DNA of 64,000 nt from Desulfonatronum thioautotrophicum (GTDB lineage Bacteria; Desulfobacterota; Desulfovibrionia; Desulfovibrionales; Desulfonatronaceae): contig NZ_JYNO01000014.1 of the NCBI RefSeq assembly GCF_000934745.1, positions 62,001 to 126,000 on the forward strand. The letters are read 5' to 3'. A program made the position numbers and the translations under genes. The notes under the pieces are model-generated. The model made no database searches, was not told where the DNA came from, and saw nothing but the letters and a program-made list of their open reading frames with translations. This document shows, piece by piece, positions 24,510-33,343 of this stretch (the first letter of the stretch is position 1; the number at the start of each line of letters is the position of its first letter).

Positions 24510-26537
24510 TCAGAGGAAATAGTCGAAGTCTTGTTCGCGCTTCATGGTTCGTTTCAGGGTCAGGATGCGGGCCGGGAGGGTGTGGGGGTTGAGTTCGAGG
24601 ACGGGATGGCGACTTTGCCAGATAAAGCGCTCCCCGCTGAGTTCGTCCTGAAGCAGAAATGGGCGGCCTTCGGTCAGCCCCAGCTCTTCCAGGGGCAAAT
24701 CCAGTTGACCAGTCTGGGGCTGGAACGGGTCCAGATTGACCACGATCAGCAGCGTGTCCGCTCCGTCCGGCGAGGTCTTCAGGTAGGCGATCAGCGCGTC
24801 ATTGCTCACCGGGACAAACAGCAGATTATCCGTACGCTGCAGGGCAGGGTGGTTGCGGCGGATGCGATTGACCCAGGTGATCAACTCCTTGAGATTGCCG
24901 GGCTGGTCCCAATTCCAGCGGCGGCACTCGAATTTCTCTGAATCCAGGTATTCCTCCTTGCCGGGCAGGGCGTCGGCCACGCAAAGTTCGAAAGCCGGGC
25001 CGTAAATACCGTAGCTGCTGGAAAGGGTCGCGGCCAGGATCAGGCGGATCATGAAGGCCGGGCGGCCGCCGTACTGCAGGTATTCCGGGAGGATGTCCGG
25101 CGTGTTGGGCCAGAAATTGGGCCGGAAGGAGTCCCGCAGCTCGGTGCGGGTCAGCTCGGTCATGTACTCCGTCAGCTCGGCCTTGGTGTTGCGCCAGGTA
25201 AAGTAGGTGTAGGACTGGGAAAAGCCCAGCTTGCCCAGTCTGGCCATGATTTTCGGACGGGTGAAGGCCTCGGCCAGGAAAATGACGTCCGGATGTTCGG
25301 CGCGAATCGTGGTGATCAGCCAGTGCCAGAATGCGAAAGGCTTGGTGTGGGGATTGTCCACCCGAAAAATCAACACCCCTTTGCCGATCCAGAACCGGAC
25401 CACATCCGCCAGTTCCTGCCACAAGGCCTCCCAATCCTGGGTTTCAAAATGAAAGGGCAGGACATCCTGGTACTTCTTCGGAGGATTTTCCGCATACTGG
25501 ACCGTTCCGTCCGGCCGCCATAAAAACCAGTCCGGATGCTCCCGAACATAGGGATGGTCCGGGGCGCACTGATAGGCCAAATCCAGGGCGATTTCCAGAC
25601 CATGCGTTCCGGCCTGGGCCACGAGTTCCGCAAAATCGTCCCAGGAACCCAGCTCCGGGTGCAGGGCTGTGTGGCCGCCCTCATCCGCACCGATGGCCCA
25701 TGGGGACCCCGGATCGCCGGCCTGGGCGGTGACGGTGTTGTTTTTACCCTTGCGATGGGTCCGGCCAATGGGGTGGATCGGCGGGAAATAGAGGACGTCA
25801 AAGCCCATTCGGGCGATCTCCGGCAGGTGGGGAATCACGTCGCGCAGGGTTCCGTGGCGATCCGGCTGCGGGGACCAGGAACGGGGGAAGAGTTCATACC
25901 AGGTGCTGTACAGGGCTCGCTTGCGCTCCACATGCAGGCGCAACACCCTGTTGGAGCGGGTAATCAGCTCCTGGTCCGGACAGGCGTGGATTGCTTCCAG
26001 CAGAGCCGGCTCCTCAAGCATTCTCAGGGCATCGGCAACTTCGAGGCGGTCATTTTTTTCATGGAGAGCAGGGTGCTTGCTCAGTTTGTCCGCTGTTGCG
26101 CGCAGCAACGCGGCCAAGTCGGGGCGGGTGTTGGTGTCTGCCCGGTCAGCCGTGGTTTCCAAGAGGACAACAGCCGAGAGCAGGTCCACGCGAATAGCCT
26201 GGCCGGCATCCAATTTCCTGTGCATGCCGTGGAGCAGGGTGCCGTAATGGTCGATCCAGGCTTCCAGGGTGTACTCGTATTCTCCGGTCCGCTCCGGGGT
26301 GACCCGGGCCTCCCAGAGGTCGTTGGGCAGGCCGAGCATGGGGTAGTGGTCCCACTGCTCCGCGCCGCGGGCCTTGAACAGCAGGCGGGCTTGAATCTGG
26401 TCATGGCCGTCGGTGAAAATGTCGGCTCGGACCCGGAGGTCCTCGCCCACTACGCGTTTGGCGGCGAATCGTCCTTCTTCGATTTCCGGGCGGACATGTT
26501 CGATGACCACGCGACGGCGGCCGTTGGTGGGATGCAT
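24510..26537 (-). CDS. glgE: Alpha-1,4-glucan:maltose-1-phosphate maltosyltransferase GlgE
   Basis: This 675-residue GH13 enzyme transfers maltosyl units from maltose-1-phosphate onto glucans. The N-terminal domain begins GRRRVVIEHVRPEIEEGRF as in GlgE. The catalytic region shows DVLYFPPIHPIG, the nucleophile Asp in FRVDNPHTKPF and the acid/base Glu in IFLAEAFTRP. The start at 26537 has AAGGAG 5 nt upstream. The adjoining gene is a ThiF-like enzyme 14 bp upstream on the same strand, not the usual glgB, treS or pep2. A GH65 disaccharide phosphorylase occurs elsewhere in the window. Confidence 0.93.
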   Translation of the reverse strand: MHPTNGRRRVVIEHVRPEIEEGRFAAKRVVGEDLRVRADIFTDGHDQIQARLLFKARGAEQWDHYPMLGLPNDLWEARVTPERTGEYEYTLEAWIDHYGTLLHGMHRKLDAGQAIRVDLLSAVVLLETTADRADTNTRPDLAALLRATADKLSKHPALHEKNDRLEVADALRMLEEPALLEAIHACPDQELITRSNRVLRLHVERKRALYSTWYELFPRSWSPQPDRHGTLRDVIPHLPEIARMGFDVLYFPPIHPIGRTHRKGKNNTVTAQAGDPGSPWAIGADEGGHTALHPELGSWDDFAELVAQAGTHGLEIALDLAYQCAPDHPYVREHPDWFLWRPDGTVQYAENPPKKYQDVLPFHFETQDWEALWQELADVVRFWIGKGVLIFRVDNPHTKPFAFWHWLITTIRAEHPDVIFLAEAFTRPKIMARLGKLGFSQSYTYFTWRNTKAELTEYMTELTRTELRDSFRPNFWPNTPDILPEYLQYGGRPAFMIRLILAATLSSSYGIYGPAFELCVADALPGKEEYLDSEKFECRRWNWDQPGNLKELITWVNRIRRNHPALQRTDNLLFVPVSNDALIAYLKTSPDGADTLLIVVNLDPFQPQTGQLDLPLEELGLTEGRPFLLQDELSGERFIWQSRHPVLELNPHTLPARILTLKRTMKREQDFDYFL

Positions 26538-26551
26538 GATGACTCCTTCGT

Positions 26552-27301
26552 TCAGGGGATGAGGGCCGGCATGAGAATCCGCTCCCAGGAGGCGTCGGTC
26601 AGGTCGACGATGTGCAGGCAGCCATGGAACAAGGGAGCGTGTCCGCAGGCCAGGGCAACGGCTTCCCGGCACTGCAGGGAGGCGATCAGCCAGACGCAGG
26701 GGGCCAGGGTGCCCAGGGGAACTTCAGCGCCCTGCGTGGGCCTGCCGTCCTCTGTCGGACTGTGGCCGAGCACGCCCTGAAATATGCCCGTGTCCGGATC
26801 AAGGGGAAGCTGCGTCGTGATAAAGCCGGTCCAGCCGGCCACGGCCGCGCTGACCACGGGGATACCGGCGTTGGCAGCGGCCTGGCGCAGGGCCAGTTTG
26901 GTCGGCAGGTCACCCAGGGCGTCCAGAATAATGTCCGCGCCCTGGATGAATCCAGGCATCTCCGCCTGGCTGATGACGGCTTGTCGGGTGGTAAGATCAA
27001 CCTCCGAGTTCACGGCCTGGATTCGCTCCTGCGCTGCCTCGGCCTTGGGGCGGCCAATATTCGACTCCAGGCTGAAAAGCTGCCGGTTCAGGTTGCTGGC
27101 CTCGAAGACATCGCCATCCGCGGCCCGGATCCAACCCTGGCCCTTTCGGCTGAAGCCCATCCGGGCCACCATTTCCAGGAGCGTTCCTCCCAGGCCGCCC
27201 AGGCCCAACTGACAGATCCTGGCGGCAGCCAATCGGTTCTGGTCTGCTTCAGAGAGGGTGGAACCGTTGCGTATATAGCGTTGCGCAAACGGGTCGGGCA
27301 T
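26552..27301 (-). CDS. HesA/MoeB/ThiF family adenylyltransferase (E1-like)
   Basis: The 249-residue protein has the E1-like Rossmann motif QLGLGGLGGTLLEMVARMG, the nucleotide Arg/Asn segment ASNLNRQLFS and ADIILDALGD. These enzymes adenylate the C-terminal Gly-Gly of a ubiquitin-like sulfur carrier. The start at 27301 follows a GGAGG. The carrier gene lies 4 bp upstream. The CxxC zinc pairs of MoeB/ThiF are not evident, which places it in the shorter HesA-like group. It probably serves molybdenum/tungsten cofactor or thiamin-type sulfur transfer; which one is not shown. Confidence 0.85.
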   Translation of the reverse strand: MPDPFAQRYIRNGSTLSEADQNRLAAARICQLGLGGLGGTLLEMVARMGFSRKGQGWIRAADGDVFEASNLNRQLFSLESNIGRPKAEAAQERIQAVNSEVDLTTRQAVISQAEMPGFIQGADIILDALGDLPTKLALRQAAANAGIPVVSAAVAGWTGFITTQLPLDPDTGIFQGVLGHSPTEDGRPTQGAEVPLGTLAPCVWLIASLQCREAVALACGHAPLFHGCLHIVDLTDASWERILMPALIP

Positions 27302-27305
27302 GGCC

Positions 27306-27530
27306 TCAGCCCCCTCCGACAGCCGGGAACAGGCCAATGCGATCGCCTTCCTGCAGTTCGTATTCTGGTCTGACAATCACTCCGTTGGCAAAGGTGATTT
27401 TGATCTCGTTCTCGGGAATGCCCAGGAACGCCACGAGATCTCGAAGCATGGGGCGTGGTCCGAGATGAAATTCGTTCTCCTTGGGCTGGAACGTAGCCAG
27501 GGTGGCGTAACATTTCACTTCGAGCAGCAT
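27306..27530 (-). CDS. MoaD/ThiS family sulfur carrier protein
   Basis: This 74-residue ubiquitin-like protein starts MLLEVKCYATLA and ends FPAVGGG. The C-terminal Gly-Gly is adenylated by the downstream E1-like protein and then carries a thiocarboxylate. NEIKITFANGVIV and EGDRIGLFP are typical MoaD segments. It is the first gene of a MoaD-E1-glgE run on the minus strand. No moaE is adjacent. Confidence 0.88.
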   Translation of the reverse strand: MLLEVKCYATLATFQPKENEFHLGPRPMLRDLVAFLGIPENEIKITFANGVIVRPEYELQEGDRIGLFPAVGGG

Positions 27531-27705
27531 GGGGGGTCCTTGGTTATTGGTGGTGCCGGGCTTAAGGGGCGATGGTGTCGTGTCGGCCGTATTGTCATGT
27601 TTTTTCGTCAGAGACACCAAAAAAAATGTAAAGAAGGCGGGGCGGATGGTCAACCGTGGGCAGGCCGAAAGCCGGAAATGATGGTCATGATCCGGCAGGA
27701 ATATT

Positions 27706-27734
27706 TTGACATTCGGGCGTTGACAACCTAGATT
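27706..27734 (+). promoter_or_regulatory. Sigma-70 promoter of the aminotransferase-lpxB genes
   Basis: TTGACA (27706-27711), exactly 17 bp, then TAGATT (27729-27734). It lies 46 bp before the aminotransferase start and points along the + strand. Confidence 0.6.
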
Positions 27735-27779
27735 CCGCCTCTTTTGCCTTCCTTCTTTTCACTTTGAGGTAAATGCATC

Positions 27780-29483
27780 ATGCATCATATTGTTCTGGAC
27801 GGCGATGTTCTGGATTTGGCCCTGGAAATCGAGGCATCCGAGAATGCCATGGACCAGGGGCAGGAACGGACAGCCATGGCGTCCCTGCTCGCTTTGGCCA
27901 AGAATGAGGATCTGGGTCTATGGGTGCATCCGCACACGGTTACTGACAGGCTGACGCGTTTATCGGAGACCCCTCCCGGAGCGCCCCTCGCTACCGGCCA
28001 AGAGGCAGCAAACGTAGCCCTGAAAATGGCCGCATTACTCGAAACGGTGCGCTTGCTGCCCACGCCCGGTGTGCATCTGCTCCAGGTTCTGCATACCGAG
28101 AGCCCGACTCCCATGTGGGATCTGACCATTCTCGGGGCCCGAGAATACCTGGAAGACTTTATTGTGCTCCGTCTCCAGGCACATAAGGCGCATTTCGGCG
28201 ACAGTCACCAGTCTCCCACGGTGCCAGCGACGCCGACAATAATGACACCTACAGATTGCCACCGCCTAGTCTCGGCAGAGCTAAAGTCCCAGGCAGATGA
28301 CCGGCAGCCTTCCGGCGCAGTGCCCTTTGTGGACCTCAAGGCCCAGCAGATGGGTATTTATCCGGTTTTGGAAGCGAACATCTTTCAGGTCCTGAAAAGC
28401 TGCAAGTTCATTCTCGGGCCCGAGGTTCAGGAGCTGGAACAACGCCTCGCCGAATCCACCGGCGTGGAGCACGTGGTTTCCTGTTCCTCCGGCACCGAGG
28501 CCCTGGCCCTGGCCTTGATGGCCTATGACATCGGCCCCGGCGACGCCGTTTTCACCACGCCGTTCAGTTTTATCGCCACCGCCGAGGTGATCTGCTTGCG
28601 GGGGGCCACGCCGATTTTTGTGGATATCGACCCGCGGACATTCAATCTGGATCCGGGCCGGCTGGATGCCGCGGTGAATGCCCTGGTCAGCGGCAAGGGT
28701 GGACACGCATTACCCTCTGGCGCGGCAGGTCTGAAGCCCAAAGCGGTCATCACTGTGGACCTCTTCGGGCTGCCCGCGGATCATGACCGGATCAATGCGA
28801 TAGCAGCCAGGCACGGGCTGGCCGTGATCGAAGACGCGGCCCAGTCCTTTGGCGGACAGGCACATGGCCGACAGGCCTGTGCCCTGGGCGATGTCGGCTG
28901 CACGTCGTTCTTTCCGGCAAAACCCCTGGGTGGCTATGGTGAAGGCGGGGCCTGCTTTACCAATGACGCGGCCGTTGCGGAATTGATGCGGTCGATTCGG
29001 GTGCACGGCCAGGGAACGTCACGCTATGAGCATGCCCGATTGGGAACCAATGCTCGGTTGGACAGCCTGCAGGCCGCGGTGCTTCTGGCCAAGATGGACG
29101 TCTTTCCCCTGGAACTGGAGCGGCGGGAAGAGTTGGCCGCCAGGTATTCCCGATTGTTGGAGCCTTGTGCGCTGGTGCCGCCGCTGATTCCCGAGGGGTT
29201 TCGGTCAGCCTGGGCCCAGTATTCTCTTCTGGCCAAAGACGAGGTGCACCGCGATGCCTGCCGTCAGGCACTGACGGATCACGGTATTCCCAGCGTGATT
29301 TATTACCCGATCCCGCTGCACCTGCAACGCGTTTTTCACCCCTTGGGGTACGCTTCAGGTGCTCTGCCCGTGTGCGAAGCAGCATCCCGGCGAATTTTCA
29401 GCCTGCCCATGCACCCGTATTTACAGGCACGGACCCAGGAACGGATTGCCAGGATTCTTTGCGATATTGCTCCAGCGGTCTGA
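27780..29483 (+). CDS. DegT/DnrJ/EryC1-type sugar aminotransferase with extra N-terminal PIN-like domain
   Basis: Residues about 185-565 are a PLP-dependent nucleotide-sugar aminotransferase of the WbpE/DegT family: SCSSGTEALALALMA, VIEDAAQSFGG and the PLP lysine in FFPAKPLGGYGEGG. Residues 1-180 are unusual: HHIVLDGDVLDLALEI near the start and WDLTILGAREYLEDFIVLR near 140 resemble a divergent PIN-like fold. The linker is Pro/Thr-rich. The frame is continuous and no good ribosome-binding site precedes the internal ATG at about 28241, so a real fusion is likely. It is followed by an oxidoreductase, as in wbpB/wbpE diacetamido-uronate synthesis for O-antigen. Confidence 0.82.
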   Translation: MHHIVLDGDVLDLALEIEASENAMDQGQERTAMASLLALAKNEDLGLWVHPHTVTDRLTRLSETPPGAPLATGQEAANVALKMAALLETVRLLPTPGVHLLQVLHTESPTPMWDLTILGAREYLEDFIVLRLQAHKAHFGDSHQSPTVPATPTIMTPTDCHRLVSAELKSQADDRQPSGAVPFVDLKAQQMGIYPVLEANIFQVLKSCKFILGPEVQELEQRLAESTGVEHVVSCSSGTEALALALMAYDIGPGDAVFTTPFSFIATAEVICLRGATPIFVDIDPRTFNLDPGRLDAAVNALVSGKGGHALPSGAAGLKPKAVITVDLFGLPADHDRINAIAARHGLAVIEDAAQSFGGQAHGRQACALGDVGCTSFFPAKPLGGYGEGGACFTNDAAVAELMRSIRVHGQGTSRYEHARLGTNARLDSLQAAVLLAKMDVFPLELERREELAARYSRLLEPCALVPPLIPEGFRSAWAQYSLLAKDEVHRDACRQALTDHGIPSVIYYPIPLHLQRVFHPLGYASGALPVCEAASRRIFSLPMHPYLQARTQERIARILCDIAPAV

Positions 29484-29539
29484 CTTTTCATCTCATCTTC
29501 CGCGAAATCCCCTAAGAACGTTTCCCAAGAGAAATCCCC

Positions 29540-30541
29540 ATGAATGAATCCCAACCACTCAAAGTCGGCCTGATCGGTGTCGGCAAGATGGGCCGCAATC
29601 ACCTGCGGGTCCTGTCCTATATAAAACCGGTAAATGTGGTCTTCATCCACGACCGCAACCGAGAAGCGGAAGTCCGGCTGGCCGAGGAGTTCGGCACGCG
29701 TCCTGCCGGAAATCTGGAACAGGATCTTGCTGAGGTGGACGCCGTGGTTCTGGCCACGCCAACCTCCACCCATCTGGAGTACATCGAACTGGTCAGCCGA
29801 TTCGTGACCAATCTGTTCGTGGAAAAGCCACTCACGGACAGCCTGGAAACCACTCGGGCCGCAGCCGAGCTGGCCCGAGAGAGAAGTCTGCGTCTCCAGG
29901 TCGGGTTCATTGAGCGCTTCAATCCCGTGGTCACGGAACTGATCAAGATCGTTGGTCGTTCCACGGACGTGGTCAGCATGGACCTGACCCGCACGGACAA
30001 GGTTCCGGACCGCAATCTGGACGTGGACGTGGTTCTGGATCTGATGGTGCATGACCTGGATCTGGCCCTGCATCTGCGTGGACCAGTGGAGCGCATTCAG
30101 GCCTTCGGCCATACCCAGAGCGGATTGACCGCCCTGGCCCATGCCGTACTGGTGCACAGCAACGGCACGATATCCCGGGTTATGGCCAGCAAGATCACGG
30201 AAAAGCGAATTCGACAGATCGCCGTGACCTGCCCGGAGATGTACGTCGAGGCGGATCTGCTGCAAAAGGAGCTGGTCCTGCACCGCAAGACCGTGGCCCA
30301 GCGCTATGCGGATCTCTCTCTGGCCTCGGTTCGCGAGGCGGTTTTCGTGCCCCATGAGGAGGCCCTGCTGGCCCAGTTGCTGGCCTTTGCCGGATACTGC
30401 CGGGGCCGGGATTGCGCAGGTCCGGCCAATGTTCCCACGGTGGAAGCGGCCCTGGCCTCCATGGAGCTGGCCGAGGTGATCCGCGAGAGCATTGTCCAAA
30501 ACGCCACGGCTCCGGTTCCATTCCAGCCCATTGGATTCTGA
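29540..30541 (+). CDS. Gfo/Idh/MocA family oxidoreductase
   Basis: The 333-residue NAD(P)-dependent dehydrogenase has the N-terminal Rossmann motif GLIGVGKMGRNH, the family's FVEKPLTDS (catalytic Lys) and VVLDLMVHDLDLAL with the substrate-site His. In the WbpB subgroup it oxidises UDP-N-acetylglucosaminuronate at C3, feeding the aminotransferase encoded just upstream. That pairing supports a role in LPS sugar synthesis, but the substrate is inferred. It ends 3 bp before lpxB. Confidence 0.88.
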   Translation: MNESQPLKVGLIGVGKMGRNHLRVLSYIKPVNVVFIHDRNREAEVRLAEEFGTRPAGNLEQDLAEVDAVVLATPTSTHLEYIELVSRFVTNLFVEKPLTDSLETTRAAAELARERSLRLQVGFIERFNPVVTELIKIVGRSTDVVSMDLTRTDKVPDRNLDVDVVLDLMVHDLDLALHLRGPVERIQAFGHTQSGLTALAHAVLVHSNGTISRVMASKITEKRIRQIAVTCPEMYVEADLLQKELVLHRKTVAQRYADLSLASVREAVFVPHEEALLAQLLAFAGYCRGRDCAGPANVPTVEAALASMELAEVIRESIVQNATAPVPFQPIGF

Positions 30542-30544
30542 GCC

Positions 30545-31711
30545 GTGACCGCTCCCCAGGTCTGGCTGAACGCCTGCGAACCGTCTGGGGACATGCATGC
30601 CGCCAGTCTGGCTGGGGCGCTACGTGAGCAATGCCCTCAGATCCGGTTGCGAGGCATGGGTGGCGAGGCCATGCAAGCTCAGCAGGTCGAGTTGTTGCTG
30701 CGCATGGAGGGGCTCTCGGTCATGGGCGTTTCCGAAGTGGTCGCCTATCTTCCTCGGATTTTTGGAATGTGGCGGACAATTCGCAACGCGCTTGTTCGCT
30801 ACAAGCCCGATGCGATTGTGCTGGTGGATTCTCCGGATTTTCACTTCCGGGTGGCCAGGATGGCATCAGCCCTGGGGATACCGGTCTTTTACTATATCAG
30901 TCCCCAGGTCTGGGCCTGGCGCCAGAGCCGGGTCGCGTTCCTGCGGCGGCACGTCCGGAGAATGTTCTGCATCCTGCCTTTTGAGCCGGAGTTCTATCGC
31001 GCACGGGGAATGGCCGCTGACTTTGTCGGTCACCCCCTGATGGAAGAGCTCTCAAGACCGGATCTTCAGGGTATCGCACCGCTTCCGAACCTGATCGGCA
31101 TCCTGCCCGGTAGCCGCAAGTCTGAAATCCAGCGGATGATGCCGGTATTCGCGCAGGCAGCCGAGATGTTGCTTTCGGATAATCCGGGCCTGGAATTTTG
31201 CGTGGTCAAGGCTCCCAGTGTTCAAGAGCAGCTGATACGTGAGCACTGTCCGGTGCATTTGCCTCTGCGATTCGTCGAGCCCACGGATCGTTACGCGACC
31301 ATGCGTTCCTGCTCCCTTGTCCTGGCCACCTCTGGAACCGCGACGCTGGAATGTGCCTTGCTCCAGGTGCCGACCATCGTGGCCTACCGGTTTTCTCAAC
31401 TGAGTTTCCTGGTCGGCGTCCGTCTGGTGCGCGTACCAGCCATCAGCCTGGCCAATCTTATTCTTCGACGGCCAGTGCTGCCGGAGTTTTTGCAGCATCA
31501 AGCCCGGCCGGAAACGATTGCGGACCAGGCCAGGAGTTGGCTCGTAAAACCGGAACAGATGGATCTCGTTCGTCAGGAGTTGGCCCGGCTCCCCGATTTG
31601 CTGGCCATGCCCGACATCTCTTCCAAAGCGCTTTCCTCCGGCGCACCCCATCGCCCCGCGGCCCACCGGGTCGCCGAAATGATCCTCGGCGATCTCACCT
31701 GTTCAGCCTGA
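30545..31711 (+). CDS. lpxB: Lipid-A-disaccharide synthase
   Basis: The 388-residue glycosyltransferase joins UDP-2,3-diacylglucosamine to lipid X in lipid A synthesis. It starts with GTG (VTAPQVWLN) and shows CEPSGDMHAASLAGAL, the family's ASGD motif in altered form. SPQVWAWRQSR, GHPLMEEL, LPGSRKSEI and TSGTATLECAL follow. Three bases separate it from the oxidoreductase gene, so it is in the same transcript. The protein acts at the inner face of the cytoplasmic membrane. Confidence 0.93.
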   Translation: MTAPQVWLNACEPSGDMHAASLAGALREQCPQIRLRGMGGEAMQAQQVELLLRMEGLSVMGVSEVVAYLPRIFGMWRTIRNALVRYKPDAIVLVDSPDFHFRVARMASALGIPVFYYISPQVWAWRQSRVAFLRRHVRRMFCILPFEPEFYRARGMAADFVGHPLMEELSRPDLQGIAPLPNLIGILPGSRKSEIQRMMPVFAQAAEMLLSDNPGLEFCVVKAPSVQEQLIREHCPVHLPLRFVEPTDRYATMRSCSLVLATSGTATLECALLQVPTIVAYRFSQLSFLVGVRLVRVPAISLANLILRRPVLPEFLQHQARPETIADQARSWLVKPEQMDLVRQELARLPDLLAMPDISSKALSSGAPHRPAAHRVAEMILGDLTCSA

Positions 31712-31977
31712 TTGTCCCGTTCAGTCAGTCCGATAGGGCCTCATTCTGACGCTGGACTCCCGCTTTCCCGGGAATGGCCTGGCATTTTATGTTGTTTCCG
31801 AGTCCGTGATACCCAGGAAGACGGGTTCGCGCCAATACATTCTATCGGCATACTCTCGGTGCTTTACATTGCCGAGGATTCCAGAGTAATTTTTCAGGTC
31901 ATGGGGCTTTGAAGCTGTCTCAGTTTGCTGGAGTGGGGACGCCCCTCAATCCAACCTCAATGCAGGAGAATAATGCG

Positions 31978-32487
31978 ATGCGACGATCAATGATTTTTAT
32001 GGCAGGCATTCTGGCCATGGTCTTTATGGCCACCTTTGGCCAAGCCCAAGATCAGGTGCCGGTGAAGATTCTTTCGGACAAGATGGAGTACGTCCAGGAG
32101 AACAATACCGTCGTATTCACCGGCAATGTGCACGTTGACCGGGAGGACTTCCAGATTTGGAGTGACAGGCTGACGGTATTCATGGAATCAAGCGGAGGCC
32201 AGGCCCAACAAGGCATGGGCCCAGATGGTTCCCAAGACATTGAAAAGCTGCTCGCCGAGGGTTCTGTGCGCATCGAACGCGACCAGCAGGTGGGGACCAG
32301 CGACAAAGCCACCTACTGGACCAAGCGCGGAGTCGTGGTCATGGAGGGAAATCCGGTTCTGCAGGATGGTGAGAGCTCCATCAGTGGCGAGGTGATTACC
32401 TATCATTTGCAAGATAACCGTGGCGTGGTGGAAGGCGGCCAGCGTCAGCGTGTTCAGGCCATTTTTTCGGCACCAGCTACACCGTAG
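31978..32487 (+). CDS. lptA: LptA/OstA-like periplasmic LPS transport protein
   Basis: The start at 31978 (AGGAG 9 nt upstream) gives a signal peptide ending FGQA-QD and a 169-residue protein. Its mature part begins VPVKILSDKMEYVQENNTVV, the OstA-like jellyroll that bridges LPS across the periplasm. LptC and LptB genes are not in the window. It lies 266 bp after lpxB and converges with lptE-lptD, so LPS synthesis and export genes cluster here. Confidence 0.88.
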   Translation: MRRSMIFMAGILAMVFMATFGQAQDQVPVKILSDKMEYVQENNTVVFTGNVHVDREDFQIWSDRLTVFMESSGGQAQQGMGPDGSQDIEKLLAEGSVRIERDQQVGTSDKATYWTKRGVVVMEGNPVLQDGESSISGEVITYHLQDNRGVVEGGQRQRVQAIFSAPATP

Positions 32488-32555
32488 TCAATGGTTTCCA
32501 TTTCACCGTTGATTGCGGTGTTTGATGGTAACTGTTCAATAACTTGTGGCAAGCG

Positions 32556-32640
32556 TGTCCTGGATGCCCGCTTTCGCGGGCAAGACGAGCTTGAGAAAAC
32601 GTGCCATCTCAGTCATTCCCGCGCAGGCGGGAATCCAGGG
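32556..32640. repeat. Pair of REP-like palindromes (BIME-like)
   Basis: Two GC-rich palindromes lie in opposite orientation: TGCCCGC-TTTC-GCGGGCA (32565-32582), and ATTCCCGC-GCA-GGCGGGAAT near 32615-32633. Both carry the CTGGATTCCCGC / GGGAATGAC type flanks common in Gram-negative REP elements. They lie after lptA. Confidence 0.6.
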
Positions 32641-32704
32641 TCAGAGACAATTTCAGGGTTTGCCCGGCCTTTTTGAGTAATTACGTTTGCTGGTCCCGCA
32701 AAAA

Positions 32705-32738
32705 AACGGGTGCTCCCTTAAGTGGGGCGCCCGTTTTG
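32705..32738. terminator. Rho-independent terminator between lptA and lptE
   Basis: An ACGGGTGCTCCC / GGGGCGCCCGT stem, with G-U pairs, has A7 on the left and TTTTGTTTT on the right. It lies between convergent genes and can serve both directions. Confidence 0.8.
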
Positions 32739-32779
32739 TTTTGCGGGAAGCGTCGAGGCTGTACGAGAAGTGGGGGGCG

Positions 32780-33274
32780 TCAGAAGTCTGCGCCCAGGCC
32801 ATCCGCCGTGCGACGGATGGCGTTTTCAATGGCCCGTTCGCCCGCGGTGATGGAACTGGTTCCAGTCTCAAAGGTTTCAGAGTCGGAGATGTGTCCGGAA
32901 GACCAGATCAGGGAATCGTCGAGCTGGCTGCGAAACTCGGTTTCCATGACCACCGTGGCCCGCTCTCTCAGGGTCTGGTCCTGCGCTCCGGAGAGTTCCG
33001 TTTCCGTGGTGAAGGCGATGATCCGCAGAACGACGTAGGCCTCGGCTTGGCCTTCATCAACCCAGTTGACCTGGGCGCGGCGGGTGAACTCCTCGCGGAA
33101 CCGGGAACGGAGAAATGGATCGATCCAGGCTTCCAGCGTGGGGTTGTCCACTTCACTGATAAAAATATTGGATACACCGCGGGGTAATGTAATCGGGGCG
33201 CTGGCACTGAAATGGTAGCCACAGCCAAAAATGAGGAAGGCCCAGAAAATCAGGAAGGGGAGGGTTCGATACAT
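32780..33274 (-). CDS. lptE: LPS assembly lipoprotein LptE
   Basis: The 164-residue product starts at 33274 with a lipoprotein signal peptide whose lipobox ends IFGC, followed by GYHFSASA. After the lipid Cys, the G-Y-H/R-F start and the PRGVSNIFISEVDNPTLEA segment match the LptE/RlpB family. LptE plugs the LptD barrel at the outer membrane. It is 69 bp downstream of lptD on the same strand, which supports the assignment despite low sequence conservation. Confidence 0.88.
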   Translation of the reverse strand: MYRTLPFLIFWAFLIFGCGYHFSASAPITLPRGVSNIFISEVDNPTLEAWIDPFLRSRFREEFTRRAQVNWVDEGQAEAYVVLRIIAFTTETELSGAQDQTLRERATVVMETEFRSQLDDSLIWSSGHISDSETFETGTSSITAGERAIENAIRRTADGLGADF

Positions 33275-33343
33275 GCGAAGCGTCCTTTGCTTAGGAAAAT
33301 GGAAAGGCGAGAGTTTTTGGTGCAAAATATAGTCTTCAGGTGG

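Noticed and set aside
31712-31977. lptC gene between lpxB and lptA
   Set aside because: No frame in this 266-bp interval shows a signal anchor or LptC-like sequence; only a degenerate REP-like palindrome was noticed.
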